Assembly (NCBI RefSeq): GCF_965201005.1
Contig: NZ_OZ241747.1
Location: forward strand, 2,542,001 to 2,606,000
Direction: 5' to 3'
DNA from: Mucilaginibacter_A sp965201005
GTDB taxonomy: Bacteria; Bacteroidota; Bacteroidia; Sphingobacteriales; Sphingobacteriaceae
Length of the DNA: 64,000 bases
Shown: piece by piece, positions 61,602 to 64,000 of the stretch
Position numbering within the stretch: position 1 is the first letter of the stretch
Layout of the letters: the number at the start of each line of letters is the position of its first letter
Translations under genes and position numbers: made by a program
Notes under the pieces: generated by a model
The model's database searches: none
What the model was told of the DNA's origin: nothing
The model's input: only the letters and a program-made list of their open reading frames with translations

Positions 61602-62363
61602 CTATATGTTGTTTTTTTCGAGGAAATTTTTTAATAAGCGGTTAAACTCTTCGGGCTGTTCCATCATTGGCGCATGGCCGCACTCATCAACCCAGGTCAG
61701 TTCGGCACGGGGCAGCAATTGCGAAAACTCTACCGCTACTTCCGGCGGTGTAATTTTATCATTTTTGCCCCAGATCAAGGCTACCGGTAATTTAATTTTG
61801 TGCAGGTCTTTTGCCATATTATGCCTGATAGCGGATTTGGCCATTGCCAGCAAGCGGATTATTTTATGCCTGTTGTTCACGCTCTCATATACGTCGTCCA
61901 CCAGTTCTTTGGTTGCTGTTTTTGGACTATAAAAAGTGTATTCTACTTTCTCACGGATAAAATCATAGCTTTCCCTTCGCGGAAATGAACCGCCGAAAGC
62001 ATTTTCATACAAGCCGGAGCTTCCGGCCAGCACCATCGCTTTTAGTTTTTCCGGATGATTTAGCGCGTAAATTAAACCTACATGGCCGCCCAGCGAATTG
62101 CCCAGAACGGTCACATTTTCCAATTTTTTAAACTGAATAAATTTATGGACGAACTTTGAAAGCGTTTTCACGCCTATCGTAAGCAGCGGCAGTTCGTAAA
62201 TGGGCAACATCGGGATGATCACACGATAATTTTTGCTAAACTCCTCTATTACATATTCCCAATTACTTAAAGCACCCATCAATCCATGCAAAAGCAGCAA
62301 AACTTCACCTGTACCTTGTTCTATATATTTGTACCCGTTTTCTTCTTTAACCACAAAGTCCAT
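61602..62363 (-). CDS. Alpha/beta hydrolase
   Basis: Cytoplasmic hydrolase of 253 residues. LLLHGLMGALSNWEYV near 25 forms the oxyanion hole, VLGNSLGGHVGL near 90 the nucleophile elbow (Ser), WGKNDKITPPE near 203 the Asp and DECGHAPMMEQPEEF near 229 the His. It resembles MhpC-like C-C or ester hydrolases; the substrate is unknown. It starts the run that continues with the CBS protein and nadK, with 1 base between it and the next gene. Confidence 0.9.
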   Translation of the reverse strand: MDFVVKEENGYKYIEQGTGEVLLLLHGLMGALSNWEYVIEEFSKNYRVIIPMLPIYELPLLTIGVKTLSKFVHKFIQFKKLENVTVLGNSLGGHVGLIYALNHPEKLKAMVLAGSSGLYENAFGGSFPRRESYDFIREKVEYTFYSPKTATKELVDDVYESVNNRHKIIRLLAMAKSAIRHNMAKDLHKIKLPVALIWGKNDKITPPEVAVEFSQLLPRAELTWVDECGHAPMMEQPEEFNRLLKNFLEKNNI

Positions 62364-62480
62364 AAAGTTTAATCAAATAAATTGCTGCAGGTAATCAATC
62401 CGGAACCTCTAAATTAATCCGTTGCTGCGGCTATAAAATTAACTTTTTACAATCGTTTTCAGCCAAAAACAACAATTATA

Positions 62481-62927
62481 TTATTGCAGCAACTGTTTTA
62501 CAATTTCCGAAATGGTTTTTCCGTCTGCTTTTCCGGCCAGTTCTTTATTGGCCGCACCCATCACTTTGCCCATTTCCTTTACGGATGTGGCACCTGTTTT
62601 CGCAATAATGCCCTGCAAATAAACCGTAATTTCTTCGCGGTCCATCTGCTGCGGCAGGTAAGCCTCAATCACCTGCATTTCCTCTTTTTCAATCTGGTAC
62701 AGATCGTTGCGGTTTTGGGCATGATAAATTTCTGCCGATTCTTTTCGCTGTTTGATCAGCTTCTGCAAAACTTTCAGTTCGGTTTCTTCAGAAATGATGT
62801 CCGAAGCACCTTTTTCCGTCCTGGCCAGCAGCAAGGCAGATTTGATGGCCCGCAAGCCACGCAAACGTGCATCATCTTTTGCCAGCATGGCTTTTTTTAT
62901 GTCCTGATCTATGGTTTCAACTAACAT
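62481..62927 (-). CDS. GatB/YqeY domain-containing protein
   Basis: 148 residues, resembling the C-terminal tRNA-binding domain of GatB. IDQDIKKAMLAKDDARLRGLRAIKSALLLA at the start, KQRKESAEIYHAQNRNDL near 56 and GAANKELAGKADGKTISEIVKQLL at the end cover the whole YqeY family. Function is not settled; some relatives are linked to tRNA amidation or stress. The ATG is part of a type A motif (TGATAAAAGAAGCATG), and its first codons are duplicated 70 bases upstream, creating a 19-codon leader ORF. Confidence 0.88.
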   Translation of the reverse strand: MLVETIDQDIKKAMLAKDDARLRGLRAIKSALLLARTEKGASDIISEETELKVLQKLIKQRKESAEIYHAQNRNDLYQIEKEEMQVIEAYLPQQMDREEITVYLQGIIAKTGATSVKEMGKVMGAANKELAGKADGKTISEIVKQLLQ

Positions 62928-63028
62928 GCTTCTTTTATCAGTGTTTTTTTAGTGTTGAAAAAAGGCAGGTTTTTCGCTTTCTGGTTTCAATCAACATGCT
63001 TCTTTTATCGGTATTTTTTTAGTGTTGA
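62912..63028 (-). repeat. Direct repeat duplicating the YqeY start region, with leader mini-ORF
   Basis: A 47-base unit (62912-62958 and 62982-63028) occurs twice 70 bases apart with about 43 identical bases, each with an exact type A motif and the start codon region. The upstream copy begins ATGTTGATTGAAACC and reads a 19-codon ORF (62997 down to 62938, MLIETRKRKTC...) that ends in a TGA 10 bases before the real YqeY ATG. Confidence 0.8.
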
Positions 63029-63099
63029 TTTGAGGCGATCCTTCATCAAAATTTCCAGTCCGCCCCAAATTTTAACTTTATTTTCTCTTCGCTCCTTTT

Positions 63100-63858
63100 T
63101 TACTTCCGCGCAAAGTTAACAGCATTTGCCTGCGCCGCGGGCATAATTGTTAAATCATTGATATTAATGTGGGTCGGCCGCGAAACAACAAACCAGATTG
63201 TTTCCGCAATATCTGCGGCAACAAGCGGTTCAAAGCCTTCGTAAACTTTTTTGGCCCGATCGGTATCACCTTTAAAGCGGATGTTGGAAAAATTGGTTTC
63301 TACCGCGCCCGGATTGATGGCCGAAACCCTGATTCCGTGCGGCAACAAATCCAGCCGCATCGCTTTGTTTAAAGCATCAACCGCATGTTTGGTGGCGGAA
63401 TACACATTTCCGTTTGGATAAACTTCTTTTCCGGCAATTGATCCCAGATTAACAATATGGCCGCTGCCGTTGGCAATCATCCAGTTGGAAACCACTTTGC
63501 TGGCATACAATAAACCTTTAATGTTGGTATCGATCATCACGTCCCAGTCGTCCGGGTTTCCCTGGTTTATCGGCTCCAAACCTATGCTTAAACCGGCGTT
63601 GTTGATCAGTACATCTACTTTTTTCCAGGCTTCGGGCAAGGTTTCAAGGCTATGCTGAACGGAATTTTTGTCACGAATATCAAACGCCGCCACAGCAACC
63701 TCGGTTTGATACTGTATATTTAAGGCCGAAGCCAGGCTTTCCAATTTATCAGCTTGCCTTCCGGTCAAGATCAGCTTAAAACCTTCGCGTGCAAAAACGT
63801 GCGCGCAAGCTTCGCCAATGCCGGAACTGGCTCCTGTTATCAATGCAATTTTGTTCAT
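63100..63858 (-). CDS. SDR-family NADP-dependent oxidoreductase (YdfG-like)
   Basis: Classical short-chain dehydrogenase, 252 residues, near the L-allo-threonine / serine 3-dehydrogenase (YdfG) group. ITGASSGIGEACAH near 7 is the cofactor motif; LTGRQADKL with Arg after strand 2 favours NADP. NNAGLSIGLEP near 86 and the Ser-Tyr-Lys set (LGSIAGKEVYPNGNVYSATKHA, in parts, near 138-158) are complete, and INPGAVETNFSNIRFKG near 182 is typical of YdfG-like enzymes. Substrate inferred only. Its ATG overlaps a type A motif in the other orientation (63858-63868). Confidence 0.9.
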   Translation of the reverse strand: MNKIALITGASSGIGEACAHVFAREGFKLILTGRQADKLESLASALNIQYQTEVAVAAFDIRDKNSVQHSLETLPEAWKKVDVLINNAGLSIGLEPINQGNPDDWDVMIDTNIKGLLYASKVVSNWMIANGSGHIVNLGSIAGKEVYPNGNVYSATKHAVDALNKAMRLDLLPHGIRVSAINPGAVETNFSNIRFKGDTDRAKKVYEGFEPLVAADIAETIWFVVSRPTHININDLTIMPAAQANAVNFARK

Positions 63859-64000
63859 AAAAGAAGTATTAATTTAAGCACAAAGAAATGTTTTGCGCTA
63901 ATGTTTGCATATTTATTCAAAGAACAAGCTAAACATGATATTGTGCAAAAATAATTTGTCCAGCGGGTTGGCGTATGGATGGTTTTCAGGATAAAGCACG

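Larger units (their letters stand above)
3591..63868. repeat. Dispersed short motif, types A and B, about 75 copies
   Basis: Core 11-mers, given by first base. Type A, TGCTTCTTTTA on +: 7076, 7143, 9020, 13654 (TAC form), 17955, 18890, 19954, 21040, 23731, 26642, 29324, 33065, 37203, 37367, 40197, 43296, 43360, 43423, 43487, 43551, 52850, 59233, 62927, 62997. Type A on -: 3591, 7224, 8920, 12179, 12429, 13430, 17985, 18971, 23787, 27029, 29849, 37286, 40277, 46892, 48592, 48694, 54378, 60011, 63858. Type B, TGCTGTTTTTA or TACTGTTTTTA, on +: 3602, 7887, 9617, 12948, 16628, 21390, 22802, 23532, 26469, 26859, 28913, 36898, 45633, 46033, 49029, 50678, 51632, 52134, 54929, 59074, 59422. Type B on -: 5765, 5852, 30530, 31677, 32781, 33713, 33829, 36425, 47051, 49316, 52347, 55814. 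Hybrids (TGCTGCTTTTA or TACTGCTTTTA) lie at 17913, 22158, 50707, 57509. Spacer copies often continue ATC-ACC-TAAAATTTGG. Eleven type A and about 19 type B copies lie inside genes. Listed by eye; one-mismatch copies are omitted. Confidence 0.9.

Noticed and set aside
3591..63868. Motif as a Chi-like or KOPS-like strand-polar signal
   Set aside because: Copies occur in both orientations in similar numbers over the whole window, with no switch point.

Overview
The window is ordinary chromosome of a Bacteroidota, most likely a Sphingobacteriaceae member of the Mucilaginibacter/Pedobacter type. Evidence: a fused SecD-SecF protein, a type IX secretion PorP/SprF protein beside a gliding-motility C-terminal (CHU_C) protein, DUF4251, DUF4783, DUF6089 and DUF4385 family proteins, a long class II PurF with an internal nucleophile Cys, two tandem OmpH/Skp chaperones behind BamA, and TAnnTTTG boxes in front of several starts. 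No phage, transposase, CRISPR array or recognisable defence locus was seen.

Layout. 1-8.2 kb: end of secDF, type II NADH dehydrogenase, a GNAT/iron-permease pair, fructose-bisphosphate aldolase, accD, DUF3072 and an SGNH esterase. 8.3-13.6 kb: small secreted or unknown proteins and an fdhD-DUF7009-FdhF/YdeP molybdoenzyme cassette. 13.6-17.6 kb: a three-gene surface/T9SS cluster (Ig-like protein, CHU_C protein, PorP) and an AT-rich stretch without genes. 18-25 kb: dienelactone hydrolase, map, two glycosyltransferases, a stress-type flavin-binding protein, a cell-wall amidase, DUF4385, msrA. 25-27 kb: tRNA-Lys, a Ycf48-like protein, tRNA-Leu and a 37-codon membrane micro-ORF. 27-33.8 kb: M48 protease, plsY, nadC, DUF4783, gpmI, a lipoprotein, a TPR protein, an LpxR-like protein. 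33.8-45.5 kb: lon and cmk (divergent), an SDR, a serine hydrolase, a dCMP-deaminase-type protein, a FucP-like transporter, a LysE-type exporter, purF. 45.6-62.9 kb: one long minus-strand run: alpha/beta hydrolase, CBS protein, nadK, DUF6089, uppS, bamA, ompH, ompH, murI, then the membrane half of complex I (nuoH to nuoN). The window ends in yqeY and another SDR.

The outstanding feature is not a gene. A short motif recurs about 75 times, on both strands, in two versions: A, ATGCTTCTTTTATC, and B, ATGCTGTTTTTATC, which differ at two adjacent bases. In spacers it often carries a tail (CACCTAAAATTTGG). It is also accommodated inside genes in several reading registers, so it appears to be kept as DNA rather than as protein. 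It occurs alone, as short hairpins, as the inverted ends of five 93-96 bp elements, as a five-copy 64-bp tandem array, and at gene junctions where it supplies stop or start codons. The density and mix of intergenic and genic copies resemble DNA-uptake sequences of other phyla; the 93-96 bp elements resemble small non-autonomous repeats. I know of no description of this motif; its function is inference only. All counts were made by eye.
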